The notes below the pieces were generated by a model. The model did not search any database and was not told the DNA's origin. It was given only the letters and a program-made list of their open reading frames with translations. The translations under genes were made by a program, and so were the position numbers. A DNA stretch of 45,914 bases, taken from CAZMGG01 sp964565715 (GTDB taxonomy: Bacteria; Planctomycetota; UBA1135; UBA2386). Shown here in pieces: positions 1 to 8,311 of this stretch. The stretch's first letter is position 1; each line of letters begins with the position of its first letter. Location: assembly GCA_964565715.1 (NCBI GenBank), contig CAZMGG010000034.1, positions 1 to 45,914 of the forward strand, read 5' to 3'.

Positions 1-2
1 AG

Positions 3-107
3 CTGCATCAGACCGCCCGCATCACCCTCGTCTCCGCCATCGGCATCCGCGAAGGCGGCGCCCACGACGTGGAACTGAAGGAAAGCGACCTATCGCCGGA
101 GACCTGA
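3..107 (+). CDS. guaB: IMP dehydrogenase, C-terminal end (partial)
   Basis: The window opens inside a reading frame that ends with TGA at 105-107. The 34 visible residues contain RITLVSAIGIREGGAHDVEL. This resembles the extreme C-terminus of IMP dehydrogenase, where a (G/S)xRESHPHDV-type block precedes the last residues, although the match is loose (REGGAHDV instead of RESHPHDV). IMP dehydrogenase oxidises IMP to XMP, the substrate of the GMP synthase encoded 28 bases downstream. The guaB-guaA order is common in bacteria and supports the assignment. Only the tail is visible, so the call rests on a short motif plus context. Confidence 0.55.
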   Translation: MHQTARITLVSAIGIREGGAHDVELKESDLSPET

Positions 108-135
108 TCGAGCCCTCCTCACCGCGAGACACAGC

Positions 136-1686
<1,551 letters not shown>

Positions 1687-1690
1687 ACCG

Positions 1691-3100
1691 GTGAGCCTGC
1701 GGCCCGGGCGCGGCCTGCTCGGAAGCGCCGGCGTCGGCCTGCTGGCGCTGCTGACGTTCGCGCTGCTGCCGCAGCGCACGCCGCACGGCATCGACAGCCA
1801 CTTCTTCGTGGTCTGGCTGGAGACCGGCAACCAGAGCTACCCGCGGCATCCGCTCTACCTGCACCTCACCGGCCTGCTGCGGCAGCTGCTGTCGCCGCTC
1901 GGCCTGTCGGTCTACCAGGCCCTGCTGGTCGGCTCGGCGCTGGGCTCGGCGCTGGGCATCGCCGCCCTGCATCAGGCCGCCCGGCTGCTGCTGCCGGGGC
2001 AGGGGGCGCTCGGCGTGGCGCTCGGCTGCCTCGCCACGCCGGCGGTGTTCCACTTCGCCACCGCCGTCGAGATCCACGGCGTGTTCTTCGGCTTCGCCGG
2101 GCTCGCCTGGTGGGCCTTCGCGGCCTGGCACAGCGCACCGCGCTGGCCGCGAGCGCTGTGGCTGGGGCTCGCCGGTGGCCTCGCCGCGGCGGTGCACGCC
2201 TTCGGCCACCTGCTGCCGGCCATGTTCGTGCTCGCCGCCTTCGGCCTGCGGAAGCGGCCGCGGGACCACGTCGCCGGCAACCTGCTGGCGCTGGCCCTGG
2301 GCCACGGGCTGGCGGCGCTGCTGCCGGTGCTGCTGCTGGCGGCCGGCGGCCAGGCCGAGGACGCGGTGGGGCACCTGCAGGAACGCTGGGCGACGCTGGC
2401 CTGGAGCTCTGCCCTGCCGGTGCTGTGGCGCGAGTGGCTGTGGGCGTTCCTGCCGTGGTCGCTGCTGGCGCTGCTGGGGCTCGGCAGCCCGCGGGCGCGA
2501 CCGTGGGCCCTGGCCGCGCTCGGCGGATTGCTGCTGCACTGGCCGCTGTGCGTGCTGCTGCTCGGCTTCCACCGCATCGACGAACGGGGCGCCTACCTGC
2601 TGGCGCTGGCGCCGCTGATGGTGCTCGCCGCGCAGGCGCTGCTGCCCAGGCACCTGTTCCGCATGGCCGTGCTGCTCGGCGCCGTGCTGACGGTGGTGCA
2701 GGTGGCGCCGCGCTGGCCGCAACCCGGCGCCCCGGGCTTCGCCGAGGGCGTGGCGGCGCTGCGCCAGGAGGGTCCGTTCCTGCTGGTGGTCGGCAACGGC
2801 CAGGAGCAGGACGCCGCCCGCACCCAGGTGGCCGACGTGGTCTGCGTCGAGGTGACCCGCGCGCTCGGCGAGTTCCTGACCCGCGCGGGCAGCGTGACCC
2901 TGGAGCAGTGGTTCGACGGCTGGATGCAGGCGCTCGGGCAGGCGCAACTGCCGGTGCTGTTCAGCGAGAGTGCCCGGCAGGCCCTGGAAGGGGCCGCCGA
3001 CCCGGCCATCCGGGCGCTGTGGCAGCAGCACATCGCGGAGCGCTACCGGCTGCAGCCGGCGATCAGGGAGGGCTTCGCCGGCACCTGGATCCGGCCCTGA
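1691..3100 (+). CDS. Polytopic membrane protein, GT-C glycosyltransferase-like (DUF2723-type)
   Basis: A 469-residue protein starting at GTG 1691, 4 nt after guaA, so probably cotranscribed with it. It has roughly ten hydrophobic segments up to about residue 340, then a soluble C-terminal part of about 130 residues. Two blocks recall the DUF2723/GT-C family: an early GIDSHFFVVW followed by YPRHPLYLHLTG, and FHFATAVEIHGVFFG, which parallels the conserved AEVY/ALF region. GT-C enzymes transfer sugars from lipid-linked donors on the outer face of the membrane. I infer a similar role here; the family match is from short motifs only and the acceptor is unknown. The link with guaA looks like simple adjacency. 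Confidence 0.6.
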   Translation: MSLRPGRGLLGSAGVGLLALLTFALLPQRTPHGIDSHFFVVWLETGNQSYPRHPLYLHLTGLLRQLLSPLGLSVYQALLVGSALGSALGIAALHQAARLLLPGQGALGVALGCLATPAVFHFATAVEIHGVFFGFAGLAWWAFAAWHSAPRWPRALWLGLAGGLAAAVHAFGHLLPAMFVLAAFGLRKRPRDHVAGNLLALALGHGLAALLPVLLLAAGGQAEDAVGHLQERWATLAWSSALPVLWREWLWAFLPWSLLALLGLGSPRARPWALAALGGLLLHWPLCVLLLGFHRIDERGAYLLALAPLMVLAAQALLPRHLFRMAVLLGAVLTVVQVAPRWPQPGAPGFAEGVAALRQEGPFLLVVGNGQEQDAARTQVADVVCVEVTRALGEFLTRAGSVTLEQWFDGWMQALGQAQLPVLFSESARQALEGAADPAIRALWQQHIAERYRLQPAIREGFAGTWIRP

Positions 3101-3103
3101 AAA

Positions 3104-3124
3104 ACCCTCTGGAATCCGGAGGGT
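3104..3124 (+). terminator. Hairpin after the GT-C-like gene
   Basis: ACCCTCTGG (3104-3112), loop AAT, CCGGAGGGT (3116-3124) forms a 9-bp stem with one G-U pair, 3 nt after the stop codon. There is no T-tract on the + strand, so it may act as a weak terminator or a 3'-end stabiliser. A run of A lies on its 5' side, giving a T-tract on the opposite strand. Confidence 0.45.
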
Positions 3125-3148
3125 GACGCGTGGAAGATCATTGCTTCC

Positions 3149-4723
3149 ATGCGCTTACGGCATGTCCTCGTCACCGGTCTCGTCCTGGCGGGCCTGCCGC
3201 TGGCCCAGGACGCCACGTCGCGGCCGACGGCGGCGCGGCCGGTGACGGTCGCCACCCACTACTTCTACTGGTACCGCTGGCCCGGCGAGCACTTCCACCA
3301 GGCGGGCGCGCCGGGCCGGGAAGGCCACGCCCAGCACTTCGCTTCGCCCGAGCAGGTCAGCTACCTGTCGATCGACTGGCACCGGCAGAACCTCGCGGCG
3401 ATGGCGGGCTGCGGCATCGACGTGGCGCTGCCGGTCTACTGGGGGGCGCCGGGCGCCTACGACAAGCCGGACCTGGCGTTCTCGCGGCTGGGTCTGCCGC
3501 CGATGGTGGCGGCGCTCGATGCGCTCGCCGCCGAAGGCCGGAAGACGGTGAAGCTCGGCCTGTTCTACGACACCAGCACGCTCAACCTCGGCGTGCGCGG
3601 CCAGAGCCCGGCGGCGATGGGCACCGACCTGACGACGGCCGAAGGCCGCGAGCTGTTCTGCACCACGGTCACCGACTACTTCGCGGCGATCCCCGAGCGG
3701 CACTGGGCCCGGCACCGCGGCGGCGTCCTGGTGGTGCTCTACACCTCGGGCTTCGCGCAGCGCTGGGATCGCACGCTCGGCGAGGCGCTGCGGGGGGCGT
3801 TCACCGCGCGCTTCGAAGGGCAATCGCTCTGCCTCGTCGCCGACGTGAGCTGGGGCGACATCGGCCAGGACCTCACCACCGGCTGGGGGGCCGCCCTGTG
3901 GGGCCCGCGGCTGCATCCCGGCGTGGCGCAGCTCGGGCCGGGCTATGACGACCGGCCGGTGCCGGGCCGGCAGACGCCGATCCGGGAACGGGAGGATGGC
4001 GCGTTCTATGCCTGGTCGTGGCAGCAGGTGCTGCGGCATCGACCGCATCTCGTGCTGCTGGAGACCTGGAACGAGATGCACGAGGGCACCGGCCTCTGCC
4101 ACGCCCTCGAGCACGGCGACCGCTACGTCGACCTGACCCGCGAGTGGGTCGGGCGCCTGCGGGCCGGCGCCGATCCCGGGACCGCCATCGTCCTGCAGCA
4201 TCCGGAGCCGCGGGTGCAGCCGGACCTGACCTGGGGCGAGGAGGCCGGGGGCGCCGACCTGCTGGAACTGGACTTCACGGCGTCGCCGCCGCGCCGGCTC
4301 GGCCTGCGCGAGCGGGCCTGGGAGGACGGCCCGTCGACCGTGGCCGAGGGCGCCCTGCGGCCGGGGCCCGACGCCGCCGGCCGCGCCACCTACCTCTACT
4401 TCCAGGTCAGCGACCACTGGGTGCTCGACACCACGGCCGACTACGAGCTGACCTTGGCCTTCGCCGGCCGGGTGGAGGGGCGCCAGCGGGTCGACTACGA
4501 CGCCTTCGCCGCCGCGGCGGGGCGCGGCGCCTACCAGCCGCGGGATGGGGAGATCGTGCGCGCCGACCCTGCCGGCAGCGAGCAGCGCTTCCGGCTGCGG
4601 CGGGCGCGGTTCGGCAACCGGCAGAACGGCGGCGCCGACTTCCGGCTGGCGGTCCCGGCCGGCGCAGGTCTGGCGGTCACCCGGATCACGCTGCGGCGGC
4701 TGCCGTCGGGGACTTCGCCCTAG
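3149..4723 (+). CDS. Secreted GH99/DUF5010-like protein
   Basis: 524 residues with a signal peptide (residues 1-19, ending LPLA). The central part from THYFYWYRWPG (about 36) resembles the DUF5010 / glycoside hydrolase 99-like barrel: ASPEQVSYLSIDWHRQNLAAM (split over 66-86), the ALPVYWG strand (93-99), LGLFYDTST (136-144) and the strand-end LLETWNEMHEGTG with the likely acidic residues in WNE (307-309) and Glu312. From about residue 355 a beta-rich domain follows, probably carbohydrate-binding. GH99 and relatives act on alpha-mannosides; substrate here is not determinable. The start ATG 3149 lies in a small hairpin (TGGAAG 3131-3136 pairing with CTTCCA 3144-3149). No clear Shine-Dalgarno is present. 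Confidence 0.7.
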   Translation: MRLRHVLVTGLVLAGLPLAQDATSRPTAARPVTVATHYFYWYRWPGEHFHQAGAPGREGHAQHFASPEQVSYLSIDWHRQNLAAMAGCGIDVALPVYWGAPGAYDKPDLAFSRLGLPPMVAALDALAAEGRKTVKLGLFYDTSTLNLGVRGQSPAAMGTDLTTAEGRELFCTTVTDYFAAIPERHWARHRGGVLVVLYTSGFAQRWDRTLGEALRGAFTARFEGQSLCLVADVSWGDIGQDLTTGWGAALWGPRLHPGVAQLGPGYDDRPVPGRQTPIREREDGAFYAWSWQQVLRHRPHLVLLETWNEMHEGTGLCHALEHGDRYVDLTREWVGRLRAGADPGTAIVLQHPEPRVQPDLTWGEEAGGADLLELDFTASPPRRLGLRERAWEDGPSTVAEGALRPGPDAAGRATYLYFQVSDHWVLDTTADYELTLAFAGRVEGRQRVDYDAFAAAAGRGAYQPRDGEIVRADPAGSEQRFRLRRARFGNRQNGGADFRLAVPAGAGLAVTRITLRRLPSGTSP

Positions 4724-4759
4724 GCCCGGCGAACCGCGCGGCGGTGGCGGGCGTTGGCG

Positions 4760-4765
4760 TAGACT
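4760..4765 (+). promoter_or_regulatory. Putative -10 box TAGACT, near-leaderless
   Basis: TAGACT ends 8 nt before GTG 4774. It belongs to the recurring TANNNT-to-start arrangement seen at several genes in this window. No -35 consensus is visible. It decides between the two in-frame GTG codons 4768 and 4774, because 4768 lies only 2 nt after the box. Confidence 0.45.
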
Positions 4766-4773
4766 CCGTGCCC

Positions 4774-7371
4774 GTGCGCTCCACCCCTCTCGCCCTGATC
4801 CTGGCGGTCGTCGTCGCCCTGCTGGCGTGGCTGTGGTTCGGCGGCAGCGACGAGCCGATGTTCGAGCCGGACGCGCTGCCAGCGGCCGCGGCAGCCGGCG
4901 CGGGCGATGCCAGCCTCGAGCGCGGCGGTGCCGACGCGACGGCGGTGGACGCCACCGCGCGGCGCGAGGCCGAACAGGCGTCCGCCGGCCCCACCGACGA
5001 TCGCGTCCTGATCGTCGAGGTGCGCGAGGGCGATCAGCCGAGCGCGGGCGCCGAGGTGCGCTGGCTGCGCGAGGGCGATCCGCGCCTGCGGGACGGGGAG
5101 CTGAACGGTGACCTGGGCGAACTCGCCACGGTGGAACGCGGCGGCAACGCCGCCCGCACCGGCGCCGACGGGCTGGTGCAGATCCCGTGGACCGCGGTGA
5201 CGGTGCTGGTGACGGCGCGGCGCGGCGAACTGTGGGCCGGCGGCCGCCTGCACGACGACGGCTCCCGCCGCCTCGTGCTGCGGCTCGGCGAGGACGAGAG
5301 CCTGCGGGTGAGCGTGGCGCGGGCCGACGGCCGGCCGTGCCCGGGCGCGCGGGTCGGCGCCCTGGTCGACCGCGAGGGCGACGTCAGCCTGGAGTTCGCC
5401 GGCCTCACCGGTCGCGACGGCGCGCTGACCATCCCGCACGTGCAGGCGCTGCGCGGCGACAAGCAGCAGACCGCGATCGCCCTGCTGCTGCCGTTGCCGC
5501 AGCCGGTGTCGGCGCCGCTGCCGCCGCCGGGCACCGGCGCCCTCAGCCTGACCATGCCGCCGACCGGCTCGCTGCGGCTCGTGGTGCAGAACACCGACGG
5601 CTCGCCGTGCCTCGCCGGCGGCACGATCCGCATCGGCCGGCGCGGCGGCGGCGACGACCCCCGCAGCGTCATGCTGCACGACGGCGAGTTGATGGTGCAG
5701 CAGTACGGCGGCCGGCTGGAGGTCGCCTTCGGCAACGAGCCGATGGTGGGCAGCTTCCAGACCTACAACCTGCGCGACATGGGCTGGGGCAGGTTCCGCG
5801 AGCGCGCCGACCACACCGCGTTGAGCCTGAAGAAGCCGCCGGGCGAGGACACGGTGGTGGTGCCCTACCTCGGCGCCGCCGTCGAGGTGGTGGTCACCGG
5901 CGAACTGGCGACCGAGGGTGCCATCGCCGAGGCGGCGCCGCCGGTGCTCGGCCCCGACCAGCAGGCGACGTTCACGGTGCGGGCCGAGACGGGCCGGGCG
6001 GTGCTGCGCGGCCGCGTGCTGCGGGAAGGCGTGCCGTTCCGCGGTGCGCTGCAGGTGCGCGACCAGCGCCAGCACGGCGGCACGGTGCACACGCTCGCCG
6101 ACGGCACCTTCGAACTGCACCTCGCGCCGGATGGCGGCCGCTTCGCCGAACTGGACCTGCGGCTCCTGCCCGAGGACGCCGAGGGCCGCCTGCTGGGCCT
6201 GCAGGCCCGCGCCCGGGCCACGGCGGTGCTGGCCGAGAGCGCCCGCGACCTCGGCGACCTCGAGCTGCTGCCGCCGCCGGAGCTGGCCACCGTGCTGGTG
6301 GTGGACGAGCGCGACCAGCCGGTGCCCGACGCCAACGTGCGCGTCACCGGCAAGACCATCGATTCCCGCCGCCGCGAGCGCTGGCGCAACGACGGCTCGG
6401 TGCTGGTGCGGCCCCTGGAGCAGGGCCGTCACGTCCTGCTGGGCGAGCCAGGCGCCGAGCGGCGCCTGACGGCCTGGGCGCGGGGCTACCTCGGCACCCA
6501 GACCCACGCCGAACTCGTGCCGGGCACCGAGCACCGGCTGGTGCTGCCGCGCGAGGGCACGCTGAGCGGCCGGCTGCTGCTGGGCGAACTGGCCAAGGCC
6601 GCCGCCGAGGACGCCCTGGTGGTGGACCTCTTCCGCGAACAGGACAACGAGCACGTCGAGCGCAAGGAGACCTGGGAGTTGCGCGAACGCACCTTCCGCT
6701 ATCGCGGCCTGCGGGCAGGCGGCCACCGGCTGGTGGTGCGGATCGAGTCCTCGGGCGAGGTGCTGGCGGAACGCAACGGGCTGGTGGTGCAGCCCGGCGA
6801 GGAGCTGGCGGTGCCGCCGATCGAACTGGGCGACGGCCTGCGGGCGATGCGGCTGCACTTCGCCGATGCCCAGGGCCAGCCGATCGAGGCGTCGGGCAAC
6901 GTGACCTTCGAGGGCAAGGACGGCCAGGTCGAGCTGGGCTTCGGCGGCGGCGAGGTGATGATCCCCACCGCCCGTTCGGTGATCGACGTGGCGGTGCACG
7001 CGCTGGGCCACCGGCCCACCCGGGTGGCGGCGATCCCCGGCGACCAGCACGTGCGGCTGGAGCCGGGCCCGGCCCTCGAGGTGACCTGGCCCGAGGGCGC
7101 GCCGTCGCTCGACGGGTTGACGGTCGACTTGCGGGTCCGGCGCGTGCTGCCGGAGGGCAACCTCGGCAACCAGCAGTCGGTGCGCGGGCTGCCGCCGTGG
7201 AAGCTGACGGTGAGCGAACCGGGCGCCTACCGCCTGGAGCTGTCGGTGCGCGGCAAGACCCGCGTGCGCTTCTCGGCGCCCGAACCGCTGCAGGTGCAGG
7301 AGGGCCGCGTCAACACCGTCGCGTTCCCGCCCGACCCGGCGGCGATCCAGAAGGCCCGCGGCCAGCAGTAG
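4774..7371 (+). CDS. Membrane-anchored protein with repeated carboxypeptidase-regulatory-like beta domains
   Basis: 865 residues from GTG 4774 (GTG 4768 is an alternative). A short N-terminus and one transmembrane helix (LALILAVVVALLAWLWFGG) anchor a long extracytoplasmic part. That part is an array of beta-sandwich units of about 80-100 residues with recurring themes such as G..vpdA.V.v, G...l..L..G.H.l and tDG...I, typical of CarboxypepD_reg-like/CNA-B-like folds. Examples start near VLIVEVREGDQPSAGAEV, LRLVVQNTDGSPCLAGG and ATVLVVDERDQPVPDANV. No catalytic motif is seen. I infer a surface or periplasmic structural or binding role. It ends 13 bp from the convergent TPR gene. Confidence 0.65.
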   Translation: MRSTPLALILAVVVALLAWLWFGGSDEPMFEPDALPAAAAAGAGDASLERGGADATAVDATARREAEQASAGPTDDRVLIVEVREGDQPSAGAEVRWLREGDPRLRDGELNGDLGELATVERGGNAARTGADGLVQIPWTAVTVLVTARRGELWAGGRLHDDGSRRLVLRLGEDESLRVSVARADGRPCPGARVGALVDREGDVSLEFAGLTGRDGALTIPHVQALRGDKQQTAIALLLPLPQPVSAPLPPPGTGALSLTMPPTGSLRLVVQNTDGSPCLAGGTIRIGRRGGGDDPRSVMLHDGELMVQQYGGRLEVAFGNEPMVGSFQTYNLRDMGWGRFRERADHTALSLKKPPGEDTVVVPYLGAAVEVVVTGELATEGAIAEAAPPVLGPDQQATFTVRAETGRAVLRGRVLREGVPFRGALQVRDQRQHGGTVHTLADGTFELHLAPDGGRFAELDLRLLPEDAEGRLLGLQARARATAVLAESARDLGDLELLPPPELATVLVVDERDQPVPDANVRVTGKTIDSRRRERWRNDGSVLVRPLEQGRHVLLGEPGAERRLTAWARGYLGTQTHAELVPGTEHRLVLPREGTLSGRLLLGELAKAAAEDALVVDLFREQDNEHVERKETWELRERTFRYRGLRAGGHRLVVRIESSGEVLAERNGLVVQPGEELAVPPIELGDGLRAMRLHFADAQGQPIEASGNVTFEGKDGQVELGFGGGEVMIPTARSVIDVAVHALGHRPTRVAAIPGDQHVRLEPGPALEVTWPEGAPSLDGLTVDLRVRRVLPEGNLGNQQSVRGLPPWKLTVSEPGAYRLELSVRGKTRVRFSAPEPLQVQEGRVNTVAFPPDPAAIQKARGQQ

Positions 7372-7384
7372 CGGCGCGGCGCGC

Positions 7385-8116
7385 CTACTTCGGCTTCTTG
7401 CCCTTGGGCGGCGTGCGGAAGCCCTTGCGCGCCGTGCGCAGCTCGCCCATCGAGGCCGGCGGCGACTCGAAGCCGAGCGCGTACCACGGCAGGCCCAGCG
7501 GCTTCATGTTGAGGCGCTGGTCGTTCTGCAGCCGCAGCAGGTTGTCCTTCGAGATCTCGTCGGGCTGCTTCTTCAGGATCAGGTTCAGCACCGCCATCGC
7601 CTCGTCGCGCCGGCCCTCGCGATGCAGCAGCCAGGCATAGGCGTTGTGCAGCAGCACGTGCTTGCGGTTGAAGGGCAGCGCCGCCCGCAGGATGGCGAAG
7701 GCCTCCGGCTTGCGGTCGTCGCGGAAGCGCAGGCACGCCAGCAGGAGCTGGGCGTCGCCGGCCCGGCGGCCGGCCTGGGTCAGGTGCTGCTCGGCCTCCT
7801 TCGCCTTGCCCAGGTGGTGCTGCAGCATGCCGATCTGGGCGTGGACCTGGCCTGCCAGCAGCGGCATCCACTTGCCGTAGGGCAGGATCGCCTTCATCGT
7901 CTCGACCGCCGCCGGCAGGTGGTGCGCCTGGGCCTGCTGCTGCGCCATCTGCATGATCGACTGGATCTTGGGGCCGAGGCGCCGCACGGCGACGATCCAG
8001 GTGACCGCGAAGGCGACGAAGCCGAACAGGGGGCCGAAGAACCAGCCGGCGCCGATCGCCCAGGAGCCGAAGCCGACCGACAGGCCGATGCCGAACGAGA
8101 GCAGGAAGAGGTACAG
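7385..8116 (-). CDS. Small TPR membrane protein
   Basis: 243 residues if started at CTG 8116. The N-terminus has two hydrophobic segments (LYLFLLSFGIGL and FFGPLFGFVAFAVTWIVAV) and then TPR-like helical repeats: AVETMKAILPYGKWMPLLAGQVHAQIG is the first visible unit, followed by units around EAEQHLTQAG, KPEAFAILRAALPFN and RDEAMAVLNLIL. TPRs bind partner proteins. The basic tail ends KGKKPK. No in-frame ATG, GTG or TTG exists between the putative promoter at 8156-8161 and the first hydrophobic residues, so CTG or another rare start is required. The function is unknown. Confidence 0.7.
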   Translation of the reverse strand: MYLFLLSFGIGLSVGFGSWAIGAGWFFGPLFGFVAFAVTWIVAVRRLGPKIQSIMQMAQQQAQAHHLPAAVETMKAILPYGKWMPLLAGQVHAQIGMLQHHLGKAKEAEQHLTQAGRRAGDAQLLLACLRFRDDRKPEAFAILRAALPFNRKHVLLHNAYAWLLHREGRRDEAMAVLNLILKKQPDEISKDNLLRLQNDQRLNMKPLGLPWYALGFESPPASMGELRTARKGFRTPPKGKKPK

Positions 8117-8155
8117 GGGAGGCTCGCGGGGTGGGGGTGCGGGAAACGGGCCAAG

Positions 8156-8161
8156 ACGGTA
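8156..8161 (-). promoter_or_regulatory. Putative -10 box TACCGT upstream of the TPR gene
   Basis: The minus strand reads TACCGT, identical to the hexamer 7 nt upstream of the PHP lipoprotein start at 10241. Here it would give a leader of about 30 nt before CTG 8116. No -35 consensus is visible. Confidence 0.3.
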
Positions 8162-8200
8162 GCAGCCGGGCCGGGCGAACCCAACAAGACCGGGCCCCTG

Positions 8201-8311
8201 GGAACTGACCCGCGAATTGTTGGCGCGGTTGCCCGGACGGTCCGGCGACCGGGCATCGCCGGCGTCGCGGGGCCTCGGCGCCCGACCGCCCACAATTCCC
8301 GGTTCAGTCCT
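8201..8311. repeat. 111-bp imperfect inverted-repeat element
   Basis: Two arms, 8201-8225 and 8287-8311, pair over about 20 of 25 positions (including GAATTGT 8214-8220 with ACAATTC 8292-8298, GGCG 8222-8225 with CGCC 8287-8290, and ACTGA 8204-8208 with TCAGT 8304-8308). The interior holds a second hairpin, TGCCCGG (8230-8236) with CCGGGCA (8249-8255). The outer arm overlaps the stop codon of the PHP lipoprotein gene (8304-8306). It lies between two minus-strand genes and could be a transcript-end structure, a leader element or a small MITE-like insertion. Confidence 0.6.
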
